This document shows positions 12,771 to 25,165 of a DNA stretch of 64,000 bases, piece by piece. The stretch is from Erodium maritimum (taxonomy: Eukaryota > Streptophyta > Magnoliopsida > Geraniales > Geraniaceae). Both the position numbers and the translations under genes were made by a program. Every line of letters starts with the position of its first letter. The stretch's first letter is position 1. The stretch spans positions 13,757,228 to 13,821,227 of the forward strand of contig OY997595.1 of assembly GCA_963921825.1 (NCBI GenBank). The letters run 5' to 3'. Under the pieces are notes generated by a model that saw nothing but the letters and a program-made list of their open reading frames with translations, was not told the DNA's origin and ran no database searches.

Positions 12771-13151
12771 TGAAGGATCGAAAACATCATATGTTTGCAG
12801 CGGAAATAAATCGTTCGATCCAAAAACACATCTATTGCATCTAAATCATCGTTCAAATAATAAAGTCACTTACTTGATATGAAGAACAAAATTGATTTAG
12901 CTCCGAAACTACGAAGCCTCTAGTGTATCCACACCGAGTAACCTTTGATGCTTTCAACAATTGAGACGGCTACGAGAAGAACGATTCTTCTCTATGGTTG
13001 TTTGGGAGAGAATAGAAAAAGGAGGCTAGAGAAAAAATAAATCTGAATCATATTTTCTCTTAACCCTAATATGCTCTTATATACATCTTATTATTGGGTC
13101 CAAGACTCAATTGGGCTTGAAACCCGATTGGGCCTAGGGCAAAACCCAACA
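12771..13151 (-). repeat. 5' LTR of copia B
   Basis: This 381-bp partner of 6094-6474 differs at two positions. It is followed on the plus strand by the duplicated target CAGTG. Confidence 0.96.
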
Positions 13152-13156
13152 CAGTG

Positions 13157-13400
13157 TACCAAATCATCTCGCGAATAATGATTTGCGAACCATGATTTAG
13201 TGGTTCGCGAGTCGCGCTTCACACACTGTGGCGTGCGTGAGTTGCGACTCGCAAACCATTAAATCACGGTTCGCAATTCGCACACCAAACCGTGGCTCAC
13301 GATTTTGGTTCGGTGATTCGCGAGTCGCAAGACACGCCCAACCAACCAAAACACGCCATATGGCCTCTAAGAAATCCGATTTTGTGCAAACGCTATCCAA
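13157..13400. repeat. GC-rich repetitive segment, possible MITE body
   Basis: The words TTCGCGAGTCGC, TTGCGACTCGC, GGTTCGCAATTCGC and GATTCGCGAGTCGC recur in both orientations in an otherwise AT-rich neighbourhood, giving strong self-complementarity. With the bases left of copia B removed, the join reads TAAGAGCAAGTGCAGTGTACC, which resembles a Harbinger/Tourist-type end after a TAA target. I could not find the opposite end, so the class is uncertain. Confidence 0.45.
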
Positions 13401-13816
13401 AATTTATAAATTTATAGTCATTAGGTTCGTATTGTTATAAATAATTTATTTAATGTCTATAATAAAAAAAAACAATGATTTACACTTCAAATTGAGAAAA
13501 CAAACAAAAACTCAACATCCCTACAAATCATGATTCTCATACATGACCATTCATATTGTGGTTCACAACTCAATTTAAGGGATCATATCATAATTCATTC
13601 CAATCACCATATGATCATAATCCTCATATATGATCTGATCTATTGTAACACTCTAAAATTAATTATTAGAATTTATAGACTCCATGCCATGTTCATTTAA
13701 ATGTAGACATAAAAACTTATTTGACATCAAAACACAAGCTCGAAGAACACATGCTTTAATTCAACCTTTTTGCTCAAATTATTGCTATTTATGAGTGAAT
13801 CCTACGAATATCTTTT
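13401..13816. other. Intergenic, nothing recognised
   Basis: AT-rich sequence with no convincing reading frame or repeat boundary. Confidence 0.5.
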
Positions 13817-13831
13817 AACACATGACTAAAT

Positions 13832-15125
13832 AACTTGACAATTCAGTAAGTATTTTTCTCTGCCTGTTCACTTTCCCTTTCGCAGACAAACCCTAACCCG
13901 CCGCCCTGCCGGCAATCTCCGTCTATGGAGGTCGCTGGCGGTCTTCTATCTCCTTCCTCGCCTTCTCCACCCTCTTCTCTTCCTTATCCTTCACTCATTT
14001 TATCTCCCCTTTTCCTTCCCCTTTTGTGTTCGCTCAGATCTGAAGTGGGAGCTTTTTCAGAGATGATTGAGCGGATCTGGCTTCACTCTCGCCTCACCCC
14101 ACTCCCTCCCTCTTCGTGCTGGCTCCCTTTAGCCCCCTCGGGTTCTCCTTGGTGAAGATTTCGGCGCGCTGACCGGCGGGACTTCTCAGATTTGGTGTGG
14201 GACAAGCTTCCTCGACATCTGACGGGGATGCTTGAGGATTTGGGCTGTCTCCTTGTTCGTGAGGCTGGAGGTCCTCTCGCCGTTGAATCCTTCGGATTTG
14301 GTACTCTCGGACCAGATCTGCTGCTGCTGGACTTTGATGCTCCTTGGTCCTTACTCTCCTCGAGGTTTTTGAGGTCGGATCGGACGAGCCACAGGTCTGG
14401 ACCGTCCTAGGTAGAAATACTGGCCTCCGATGAACGTTTCCCGGTGTTGGCCGGATGCGTGTGGAGGTCTAGGACCGATTCCGGCTTTGTGGATCTTCGA
14501 AGGATGATCTGCGCGGTAGGTATGCTCCTCTCCCTTCTCTAGTTTGGGTTCACTACTCCCCCCGTTCTTTATTACTTGGGCTGTTTTGATTCCCTCCTTC
14601 TCGACCATCTGTGTGTCGAGCTCGCCGGTCATGGTGTTGGCCGCCGGCGAGGTCTTAGGGCTTTGTATGCCCGTCCCAGGAACATGCAGCCTAGGTAAGT
14701 TGGGTAAATCGGGTCTCTCTCGCTGTGTAGGTCCTGACCAACAGCAAATTAGATCTTGGAATTCCAGTTCTGGACTTTCATTCTAAGGAGATGGGAGCAG
14801 TGTTTTCCGTTCTAGTTTAGGGTTTAGAGTTTCCTTGGTTGCTCTGTTCAGTTGCAGTTCCTTTGTTGGTTGTTTGTTTGTTGTTCTGTGTTGTTGTATT
14901 CAAGCTGTTTTCAAGTTGTTTTCAAGTTTTATTCAAGTTGTATTCAAGTTCGTTGGTATTCAAGTCTTCCCAGTTTGTGGGCGTTGGATTTCAAGCTATT
15001 CCCCGGTTGTGGGGCGTAGGTGTTGGAGGTTCCTTCGGGAATGCTCGTAGGTTGTATTCAAGTTTCACCCCGAGCTCTTTACTTCAAAGAGCCCGGTAAT
15101 TTAAATATGCTTTGCTGATAAAAAA
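13832..15125 (+). mobile_element. Non-coding LINE-like retroelement with poly(A) tail
   Basis: A 15-bp target duplication flanks the element: AACACATGACTAAAT at 13817-13831 and the same with one mismatch at 15126-15140. The right end is CTTTGCTGATAAAAAAAA, a poly(A)-type tail. The body is GC-rich (CCGCCGCCCTGCCGGC near 13900), contains runs of TTCAAGTTGTTTTCAAG near 14910-14960, and has no long reading frame or reverse transcriptase. A long duplication with a 3' A-tail is the signature of LINE-type target-primed reverse transcription. I infer a non-autonomous member of the family also seen at 58903-61237. Confidence 0.82.
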
Positions 15126-15140
15126 AACACCTGACTAAAT

Positions 15141-15589
15141 TGTGGAGAAAATGGACTTCCTTTTAAATGAGAAAAGAAGCACTGTAAATAACAACAATTT
15201 GAACAAAAGGCTGAATTAAATGGCCGGATTTACTGTGAAAAATATATGGAGACGATCTACCACACAAGAATGTCTAATGTGGAGAGTAATCGAAAGTGAC
15301 AATTTGGAATTTTGGACGAGTGTGTGTTGGGCACGTGGTCGGGTACATCCAGGTTATTACCTTAGGGTTACCCTTGAATTTTTGATTAAATTTGTGTAAT
15401 ATATATTTTTTAATAATTAAAAATTAAATAAAAATAAATTCTCATAGGCTTCGACTAGTCCCCACTTAATCCATAGAGGTCCTCACCGTTCTACTAACGC
15501 CTAACATTTTTTTTTATAAATTTGGGTTCAACGTGCCCTATACACATCCCGCCCCCGTAGGCCTAGGACTTCTCCAACTCGAGTTGTGT
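15141..15589. other. Intergenic, nothing recognised
   Basis: AT-rich spacer between two LINE-type insertions; no reading frame or terminal repeat seen. Confidence 0.5.
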
Positions 15590-16670
15590 GGTTTCCCATA
15601 CTCTCCATACTAGATCCATTCCAGACCTCCTCAACAAGTCGACCACACTCAGATTCCTAGGTCCAGATCAATTTGAAGCGAAACTTTCTGGCCCTAATCG
15701 TCTCTTAGGTTTGGGCCAGGGTGAGGAGGATCGGGAATTGATCTGAGATGGTAATGTCTATGATCTAGAGCTTAAGGGCGGGTAATGCTCATCCTATGTC
15801 CTCCGAGACCAATACCTGGTCCAGGAGGGCTTCCAACCTTTGGCTAGCCACCGTACGCCGAAACCAAGTGAATGGATATTCGGTCATAGGGACATCCGAA
15901 CACTAATATCTTCTAAAACATTCCGAAAATTCAGTAATTAAGGCCATATGATATGGGTTACCTCCGCGAGTTCTTGATTGAGCAAGAATGGTGTTGCCAT
16001 CACCCAAGAGAATCGACCTCCGTGCATCCCTTTGAGCGAGCATGTGCAGCATTGCCCAAATTCTTTGTCGGCCCCCCTACCTGTTTCACCATAAACCCCG
16101 TGAGGCAAAAAGCCTCTCTTCACGGGGCTTCGATCTCCACGTCAACGTGGCTAGGAACTTGGGAGAGCACTGTAACCACCACATTCGGTCCCCCAAAAGG
16201 GCAAGACCCCTTGTGGCCATTGACGAGCATCACTCACGTTCCCATGTGGCATCCCAGGTTACGACAAAGGATTAGTGTGTCACCTGCATTGTCTCTGACA
16301 TGAATAGAATTTGAGGGGATGCGTCCGGAAGAGTAGTATCATCTGTTGTGTGTGACAAGGGGCTGAGACGCCTTGACAGTTCCAAGCAAGGATACTAATT
16401 GGGGGCATGGGCAGGGACAATGGTGGGGCAACTTGAGGCGACATTAAAGCAATCAGGGGCGTGATCGGCAGCGGAACACTCGGGGGAAATGAACTACTCG
16501 CCAACGTGGGTGTTGATAGATCAATCGAGGGCGTGACTGGGAGAGGCATGTCGATTGACGCTAGGGGTAAAGTTAGTAGAGAAGGGAGCAAGGATGGCGG
16601 ACGAGACGGTATGGGGGGGGGGGGGGGGGGGGGAGATCATCGAGATTGACGAGATAAAGTAGGGTCGGCT
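15590..16670 (-). pseudogene. Decayed L1-type LINE fragment (ORF1/ORF2 junction, endonuclease)
   Basis: On the minus strand, ISILAWNCQGVS at about 16410-16350 is the usual start of the L1 apurinic endonuclease. Further along come stretches like FTWFRRTVAS, then RLEALLDQVLVSE, ISDQFPILL and RKFRFKLIW, matching the order of motifs at the end of that domain. Stops and frameshifts break every segment, and there is no reverse transcriptase after it. The upstream side (16600-16660) includes a run of about 20 G on the plus strand. An old, 3'-truncated copy. Confidence 0.72.
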
Positions 16671-18424
16671 GGGAACATGATGTTTACCTTATAATTTTTT
16701 ATCTCACATTCAAAAAGAGAGAATGGTTCATCAAATTGATTTTTTTTTTTGCATAATGATGAGTTAATCTTTATTACAAAAAAAATATAAGAAAGAGGTA
16801 CAAATAATCTCGAATTTTACAAACAAATGCGAGAGGCTGACCGTGAAATAATAATCACTGCTTTTCATCGTAGTGTTTTTATTTAGTAAACATAGAAATA
16901 AAAGACATACAAAATATTACTATTTCTAGTGTATATTTAGGGGATCTGACCCTATTCATATGAGTATGCGCATTTGTCATTTGGCTTAATTCGATGAGAC
17001 ATGTGATGCATAAAATACTCGCTAGACCTTCGGAGGAGGCCCTTAGGGAAGAAGAACGCCAAATATCCAAAGATGTGCTAGGAGAAAGATGAATAGGATC
17101 AGAGAGTAGGGCACTACTCCTCATTTGCGTCCTGCGATCCTCAGAACCCATGTCTGTCGCTCCAAGGTCCTGTATCGTTGATGTTCCTTCCTAAATCGCA
17201 GTATAAGTGAGCGACCATATAACCACCCATCAACGCCTCTGACCTTCACAACCCATAAGAGAACAACTTCATAATTGCACTGGCCCATATCCCTGCAAAA
17301 AGGATAAAAAAAAATTAAACAAGTCGACCTGAATTCAAGAGACCGATTGATAAAATCCCAAAAACGATGAACACACCATATATACTGAAAAGAAATAAAC
17401 AAAGAAAGTTAAAGAAAGCAAGAGATCAGAAAAGATGAGCCACTGATGAAAACACCGACGATGGCTAAACTTGAGAGGTTCTCTCAAGTTTGGAGACTGC
17501 TTCTATAAATTGATTTGATTTATGTCTTTTAATAAATTTTCATAGAAATTTGAAATTTCCATTAAACGTGTAGATTGATTTCAAACTTAACGTCTTTGCG
17601 TTTTAAAATAAATCTTAAGAAGTAATAAAGTTTATTCTTTTGAAAGTCAAATATAATTCAACACAAAATAATAAATAAATAAATAAAATGTGAAAGGAAA
17701 TAAGTTGACGAGTAGGTGTAATTCATTTAATGTTTTTTTTAAGAAGATGAAGACAAAAATGAACTCTGTAACATGATTCAGTCCAAAATTGACATTTCCG
17801 ATGAGTTTTTGTTCTTGTCCTGATCTCATAGCTATACCTTATCATAGGTCATTCTCACCATAACAGATATTTGAAAACGTGGGTGTCTATGTTGCCCATA
17901 ACCGTGGTACTCCTATGCTGTCAGAATCTTGACGAACAATATCAAGTGTTTGGTTCCCGAGAAAGTTGAAGAGAAGAAAATTTCACTCAACTTGCAGAGC
18001 TCTAGTTTCATGAACCCTCTTTGGTAAGCATCTCCACTCAATTCTTACTTCGTGGTCTGTATATTGCCCTTTCATCTGTTTCTGAAAAAAAAAAGTCCAC
18101 ATATAGATAGTTCTCACATGCTTAGTTTAGGTAATTATTGAGTGCATTGACTGTGAGGTGTTACCTAACCAGGTGTACGAATTGTGTTCAATTATGTCGT
18201 TGTGAGGACCTAACCTGGGCCATAGCTAAGGACTCGAGCAATTAAAATGCTTGGCATTCAAAGTCTCAAAAGGTAGCCCAAGAATTAGTCTTTCTATGAG
18301 TTTTGTTGGTTGATGTAGACTTGGGGTTGGTGTCTCTTTCAACATTGATCAGGAGAAACTTAAGAGCTTTAAAAATGCCCCCAAAATAGAGAAGATGAGT
18401 TGATTCTATATCTGGACTTGTTCC
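16671..18424. other. Upstream region of the receptor kinase; possible retroelement tail
   Basis: A run of T at 16740-16750 followed by a GAGTTAATCTTTATTAC motif resembles the reversed poly(A) end of a minus-strand LINE, but no body could be assigned. The rest is AT-rich. The last few hundred bases should contain the promoter and 5' UTR of the receptor kinase. Confidence 0.4.
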
Positions 18425-21400
18425 ATGGGAGCATCCAAGAGTGTGTGTGTGTTATTGTTGATAGTTTTTGAGTTTCAGAGTTGTGAATCTGATGGAGGGC
18501 CATGGATAAAATCTGGTTATTGGTATGTCAATAGCGAGTCCCCGATCCCAGACATAAACTCCGCCTTGTTCACCCACCTCATTTGTGCTTTTGCTAATGT
18601 CAATTCTTCAAGCTACCACCTCTCTATCTCTACCTCTGATGAGCAATACTTCTCTAGCTTCAGTAGCGTTGTTAGGCGCAAGAACCCTTCTGTTGTGACG
18701 CTTTTATCGGTTTGGGATGGACAGGAGGCAACTTATAAATCAATCTTGGGAGAGAAACTCAACACATCAGTGCTTTCTCTTATGGTCAGCCAACCCTCCT
18801 ACAGAAAGTCTTTCATTGAGTCGTCAATAAGAACAGCTAGGCTCTATGGTTTCGATGGAGTGGACTTGTTTTGGCTTTACCCCAATACAGATTCAGACAT
18901 GAAAAATTTGGGGATTTTGTTAAGGGAGTGGCAGGCTGCTGTGAGCTCTAGTGAGTCCAAATTGATACTGTCTATGGCTGTTCATTACTTGCCAACATTT
19001 GGGTCGGTGACTTACCCTATTGGCTCGATGCTCAGCAACTTGGACTGGGCACATGTCATGGCATACGACTACCATCTGCCTGTAAAGGAGAACTTTACTG
19101 GAGCACACGCCGCTTTGTTTGATCCATCGAGCAATGTCAGTACTGATTTTGGTATAAGGCAATGGATTGGTAAAGGGTTTCCGGTTAGTAACTTGGTTTT
19201 GGGCCTCCCTTACCATGGCTATGCTTGGACGCTCGTGAACCCCAAAAATGATGCTATTGGTGCTCCGGGAAGACTTGCATTGACTAAAGACGGGTCTATG
19301 AGTTACAAGTACATCAAGTGGTACATCCGAAGTTATGGAGTTAAGACAATGTACAATGCTAGTTATGTTGTGAACTACTGCATCGTAGGCTTGAACTGGA
19401 TAGGTTTTGATGATGTGGAGGCTGTCAGGGCAAAGGTTTCGTATGCCAAGGAGAAGAGGCTACTTGGTTACAATGTGTTCATGGTCACAAATGATGACGA
19501 TTGGGCACTTTCTCGAGCTGCTGGTATGTAATGTGTTCTTTCGTAATACTAATGTTAGAAAAGTTGAGCATTCTTAACGATCACGAGGTGTTCTGACTGA
19601 TATGGTCGTATTCATAGCACAAGAGGAAGGGAAGGATGGAGAAAATAGGCGGAGAATAGTGCTAATTGTTTTACTTCCAATTGCCTTGGTTATTATCCTA
19701 CTAAGCTCCTTGACATGTTACATAAGAAGCAGAGTTTTCAAATCAAAAGGTAATGTTCTATCTTCAACTATGACAGAAACTGCACATTAAGTATAGACTT
19801 AATTGCAGATAGTTATTGCGTAAAAGTGTAATTATACGTCTTTTGTACATAATTGTTCACAACTTTAACCTTTTACACAACTCTTTTTCGCCAGAAAATA
19901 ATTCCCTCGACTATAATCTCAAAAAAAAAATACCATTTTCGTTTTCTACATCTGATCAAAATGTTATTGGTAGTAATGAAGTATTTTTTGAGATTAGGGT
20001 CAAGGGCATTTTCGTCATTTTTTTGAAATTTAGGCAACTGGATCAGATGTAAAAGTTTAAAGTTGGAGATGGTTACGTGCAAAAGATGTATAGCACACAA
20101 TACCTATCAGCAGTTATCCCATAAGTAAATACAAAACTAACTGGTGTATGTTCCCTTACCTTTTCTTTTTTACAGGCCGAGTACCACGTTCTGAGTTAGG
20201 ATCTAGTCTATCGACGGGAAATCTCGAGGGTGATGGTTCTTTTGTGCATTTCTTCAGCTTTGCTGAGATCATGACAGCTACAGACAACTTTTCAAGTGAA
20301 AACAAGCTCGGAGAGGGTGGATATGGCCCTGTATACAAGGTAGCATGAACAATGAGTTCATGACAGTACAGATAAGATTAATATTTTGTACGTAAATGTG
20401 CAAGATTTGTGTATCAACAACTTTTTTTTATAGAAGTTGTTATTACAGGGCGTATTGCAAGGAGGGCAGGAAATAGCAGTGAAGAGGCTTTCGAAAACAT
20501 CAACTCAAGGACTGGAGGAGTTCAAGAATGAAGTTATGCTGACAGCAAGACTTCAGCACGTTAATCTTCTTCGTGTTACGGGATTTTGCACTGAGGGTGA
20601 GGAGAAGATGCTCATCTATGAGTACATGCCCAACAGAAGCTTGGATTTCTACCTTTTCGGTATGCATTATGTTTTGTTTGTGCCAAAACTTGTGAGTTGT
20701 GCCAACGTAAGTGTTAAGGCTAATTATATGCAGAAGAGCCAGTGAGCCAATATATCTTAGACTGGAGAAGACGTGTCCACATAGTCGAAGGAATTACTCA
20801 AGGCCTCCTCTATCTGCAAGAGTACTCAAATATTACCATCATTCACAGAGATTTGAAGGCCAGCAACATTTTGCTTGACAGTGAGATGAACCCCAAGATA
20901 TCAGATTTCGGTATTGCTAGACTTTTCTGTAAAGATGAACACGAAGCAAGCACGGGACACATTGTTGGAACATAGTTAGTATTCTGAATCTCTTTTCTGT
21001 CACAGACGCACTTGAGTTTCTGCTAAAACATATGTAATTTCGAGTATTCTGCACTCTGCAGTGGCTATGCTCCTCCAGAGTATGTCAAAAAAGGCATATA
21101 CTCCATGAAATATGATGTTTATAGCTTTGGTGTTCTACTTCTGCAAATCATCAGTGGCAAGAGGAACGCATGCTGTTATGGCCCGAATAAGAACTTGAGT
21201 CTTCTAGAACATGTAAGTTTGCTCCTATTAACCTTTGTAATTAGCATATTTTCATGAATAACGAAAGTACTGGTGAAATTGGACTGTTTATGATTACTTT
21301 TTTTCAGGCGTATGACTTGTGGATAGATGGTCAGGGCGAGGAGTTCATTGATCCCTTACTAGACGATACATACGTGCCTTGCAAGCTCATGACATGTATG

Positions 21401-21607
21401 CAGATAGCTCTACTGTGTGTCCAGGAGAATCCTGTGGACAGACCAACCATGTTGGAAGTTTATTCGGCATTGTTCAAGAATGTCAGCACCAGCATCACCA
21501 CTCCAAAAACGCCTGCATTTTCAGTCAAATGTGATCAAACTTCAACAACACAACAAGATATCTGTTCTGTGAATGATGCAACCATGTCCCAAGTGATTCC
21601 TCGATAG
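18425..21607 (+). CDS. Receptor-like kinase with GH18 chitinase-like ectodomain (CHRK type)
   Basis: Seven exons (18425-19523, 19618-19749, 20176-20339, 20449-20659, 20734-20974, 21062-21212, 21308-21607) join in frame with GT-AG introns into 765 residues. A signal peptide (1-22) precedes a GH18 domain (about 25-360). A membrane helix follows at about 380-402, then a Ser/Thr kinase with [10 protein letters not shown] (456-465), AVK with Lys477, HRD (573-575) and DFG (593-595). The kinase resembles the S-domain/DUF26 group. The GH18 catalytic motif, normally DGxDxDxE, reads [10 protein letters not shown] at 144-153: the third Asp is Phe149 and the acid Glu is Leu151. The ectodomain is therefore predicted to be non-hydrolytic, as reported for tobacco CHRK1, and may bind chitin-like or other glycans and signal through an apparently active kinase. 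It sits in the plasma membrane. Its stop is 327 bp from the stop of the convergent DCN1-like gene. Confidence 0.93.
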
Positions 21608-21933
21608 TTCCGTAGTTTTCATGAATTCAACCTGGTTTATGCATCCAGATTCAGCAGATGAAGATACATTTAGGAGTTCTCATGAAATCAGATTGATTCA
21701 TTGTAGCTGTTGAATTTGAATCGTCTGTATGTTCTTATAAAGGCTTGTCATTCCAAACAAAAATGGAGTTATTTACAATTGCAGATGACATTTCAAATAA
21801 CTACTTCTCCGGTTTGGGAAATTTTGACTTGTGACCAAAACTATAACGAACAAAAATGAAGGCGCCAATAACTTCACGTAAGTAATTGCACTAAATGTAG
21901 GAAAGACTAAAAGTGGCCAAAATTTGATGGAAT

Positions 21934-24860
21934 CTAATTTTGCTTTTCTTTCACCCAATCAACAAAACCGTCGAGTACCAAGGGCCAAGCTTCGGTTGAA
22001 TCGTAGTTGTTGAGATCTGGAAAGCTAATCTGCAACAACAAAAAGAAAGTAAAACTTGTTGGAGCATAATCATTGCAAAACTAGTCAAGTATATCACACC
22101 ATAAATTAGGCTTACCTCATTGAAAAAACGCAGAAAATTGACCCACTGATCCATGTTTATTGCCCGGTATTCATTTTGCTCCTACAATATAGATACATTC
22201 AAATATCAATATGATGGGAGAATTTTAGGAGGCTAGAAAGTATATCAGATTTATCCCCTTATTGAATATATTTGTTGATAGCCAGCTTCAAAAGAGAAAT
22301 AGATCTTAGACAACTTACATTTAAATACTTTATAAACATTTTGATTTGACTAGGGAACTGGGAGCCTAAAACCATATCCAGCAACTGACATATGGTTTCA
22401 AGGTCAACACTCTTTTGCTTCTCTTCTGAAAACCATTCAGATGAAATTAATTAGAAAACACTAAAAGGAAACAACTTGTCAATTAAAAGAAACAATTGTC
22501 ATAGAACAAAAAGATGTTTCATTGACTTTGAAAGAAAGAGAAAAAAAAAGATTACTCCACCTGTTAGGCAGTATTGAAATGCATAAGAATAGAAATCTGC
22601 AAAATTTGGCGGAGTATTCACCTATTCAAGGTACGAAAAGTAGGATTAGTACTCATATCCATTTTATTCTTGTCATTTACGTTAAATTTGACATGACTAG
22701 CCAACTATTCCATACTTACTTCGTTCTCCAGTCCAGGCAAAGCCTTCTTTAATTTGGGAAGAGAGTCAGCCTTTAGTGCTTTGAGGCCTCTTTCCCACTC
22801 ATCCTGATAAACAAAGGATTATTGATTGTGACATTAAAGAACAAATAATAGCTTTTTTTATATATATAAAGACAACTAAATGTAGACAATTAAAGAACAA
22901 ATAACTGTTGATTATAGATGATCAGTGTGCCAAGATACAACCAGTAGACTCTACAAGAAAGAGAGATTAGCTAACACGAATGTAGAATCTAAAGCTTTCC
23001 AGAAAACTTGTTAGGACTAGGAGTAAGCAATGCACCTCTTAATTGTAGTATTAATTCAAGCGCTGTTAGGTTCTAATCTTTTAATATCCAGATGTTCATA
23101 CAGAAAATATGTAGAGTGAATATCAACCTACAACCTCTAACATTTTCAGTAATTGATTAAGGAAATAGAGCAATTCAGTGCCAGTATTAGAAAGTATATA
23201 TATCATAAAGACGCTTTTGCTTACCTTGGTAAAATAACCCTGCTTTTGAGCTTCCATTTTCCTGATATAATCAAAGAACATCAATTAACCACGAGGTTAT
23301 AAAATGAATTATAAACGAAATACGAATCCCTGACACATCCATAACAGATACGCACCAAGCAAGCATCAATATCTTAACATCAGTATAATCCACCCCAACA
23401 TCCAAACAAAGCGCTTCAACTCCTTCTGGGCTGTTCCAGAAGAAGAAAAAAAGTGCATGAGTACTTCCAGTCATATTAAAAATGTGTGCAGTCAAATGAA
23501 GCAAAGTGTGGCCAACCATAGCTATGCAATTTGAGGATTCTTTTAGCATTATATATATGATATTAGGGATAATTTAGAATTTAAAGAAAGAATGAACTTC
23601 ATAGCTACGCAAATGTGTCCAGTCATATTATGGGGATTCTTTTAGCGATTTGGGGATTATGCACTGTAAAATTTAGAGAAAGAACATCCTTCAGAGCAAC
23701 AATTTAAGTTCTCTAGGAATGTTTATTTTTGTGACCAACATGACGCAAAACTATTTTCACAAAGTAGAGAATGACAGCCTAACTTAACTTATACGAAGCA
23801 GTAGGCCAAACATCCATCAGAATCACATGTTAGAACAAAAGGGAAAGTACCACAATTTCTACATGCTTGAAACATCGATGCCACAAAATTTAGAAGCAAT
23901 CAAATTATGCTGTGCTCAATATGTTAATTATGATAAATAGAGATTGATTTTCAGCTAAACAAAACAGGATTTAATACTGAATAGGGAAAAATCAGATATA
24001 CTTACTCAATCATTCCCATCGATTTATTTGCATATGCATCGAATAGTTGACCTATCTTATCTGGCCGCTTTGTTTCAGCTTTACCTGTTGTTGCATAACA
24101 TAACATAACATGACAACAAGATTAAAAGCATATGTAGTGCCGAGAAACTGGTAAGATAGAGGAAATAATGAACAAGGGCCCGAGCAAGTACCCAGCCATC
24201 ATTCTCAACATAAATTCATGAACCACTACTTAGTAAATCAGTTATTAGATGTAACCTTTTCAAATCTTGGAATTGCAAGGGACTTTGTGAGTGATATAAC
24301 ATTATATATTAATGCCACAATAGTACATGGTTCTTTTGAATCTTTTCTAAAGGTGAACATGGCTCCCACCATTGTGGGGTTGGAACCATGACTTCATAAT
24401 TCATATCAGATCCTTATATACAAACACTTCGAAATAAATAAACCCATATTTTGTTACACAAAAAAACAGTATTTAATTCATAGCTCATCCAATTACACCC
24501 AAAAACATCCAATTCACATTCAGTTCTAACAAAAGACCACAACCCTTTATTCAAAATTCCAGGTAAAACACAAGAAATCTCAAATTCACAAAATTGATCT
24601 ACAATTGCACCACAGACAACGAGTGCAATGGCAAGAAATCTTCATTCAAAATTCCCAGTAAAACACAAGAAACCATTAAATTCACAAAATTGATCCACAA
24701 TCGCACCAAAGGAGAAAAACTCAATGAAAAGCAATCTCCAAGACGATGAACAACACATAGACTGAGATTTGAAGGTAGATGGGTTACCGGCACGTGGCTC
24801 CGGCGCGACCGGCGCCGATGCCTTGGCGGTGGCGGTTTTTCTCTGCTTGCGAGGAGGCAT
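21934..24860 (-). CDS. DCN1-like protein (cullin neddylation co-factor)
   Basis: Nine exons on the minus strand (24860-24788, 24084-24006, 23430-23356, 23261-23225, 22803-22720, 22621-22561, 22425-22319, 22181-22116, 22029-21934) join in frame through GT-AG introns to 225 residues. After a basic N-terminus (MPPRKQRKT) comes the PONY/DCUN1 domain, with PEGVEALCLDVGVDYTD, ILMLAWKMEAQKQGYF, FADFYSYAFQYCLT, INMDQWVNFLRFFNEISFP and WPLVLDGFVDWV. Such proteins promote transfer of NEDD8 to cullins and so activate SCF-type ubiquitin ligases. An in-frame ATG nine codons upstream (24887) is an alternative start; I prefer 24860 because other plant members begin with a similar basic MP start. Intron 1 is about 700 bp. 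The gene is divergent from RPL39. Confidence 0.93.
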
Positions 24861-25165
24861 GTTGTTGCGGTGATTTCGCCGATACAACTCGCAAACAGGT
24901 AGTGAAGAAATCGGAAGGCTCGATCAGGTTGCTCGATGAAGAGGCCCTCTCTGTGTTGGGGTTTAAGACTGCGAGGAGTTTCCTCAAACGCGGGCTCTTC
25001 ACGTCTTTCCTATTTTCTATTTTACCCTAAACCAGTTAGGAAGCTGCCTCACTCGCTCGATCAAGCGCGTGTTTTTCAAATTCCACCGCCTTGCAAAATT
25101 ACGGTCACACTTGTCATCACACGATTGGATGTAACTTTTTTACTACTGCGAACGCGTGATAGATT

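Larger units (their letters stand above)
6094..13151 (-). mobile_element. Complete Ty1/copia retrotransposon B with decayed pol
   Basis: Two 381-bp LTRs (6094-6474 and 12771-13151) bound a 7058-bp element. They differ at two positions by eye. The 5-bp duplication CAGTG lies directly outside both ends (6089-6093 and 13152-13156). On the minus strand the 5' LTR is followed by a primer-binding site TGGTATCAGAGC, and the 3' LTR is preceded by a purine tract (6475-6486). The internal order on the minus strand is a long leader with repeats, a gag area, integrase, reverse transcriptase, RNase H. The coding region is broken by many stops and frameshifts, in sharp contrast to the near-identical LTRs. 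Confidence 0.96.

Noticed and set aside
16615-16634. Run of about 20 G as a regulatory G-quadruplex
   Set aside because: It lies in a decayed LINE, and homopolymer length is error-prone in assemblies; a similar run at 28339-28353 is also in decayed repeat sequence.
23271-23549. 92-codon minus-strand reading frame as a separate gene
   Set aside because: It is an exon of the DCN1-like gene (23430-23356) read through its flanking introns.
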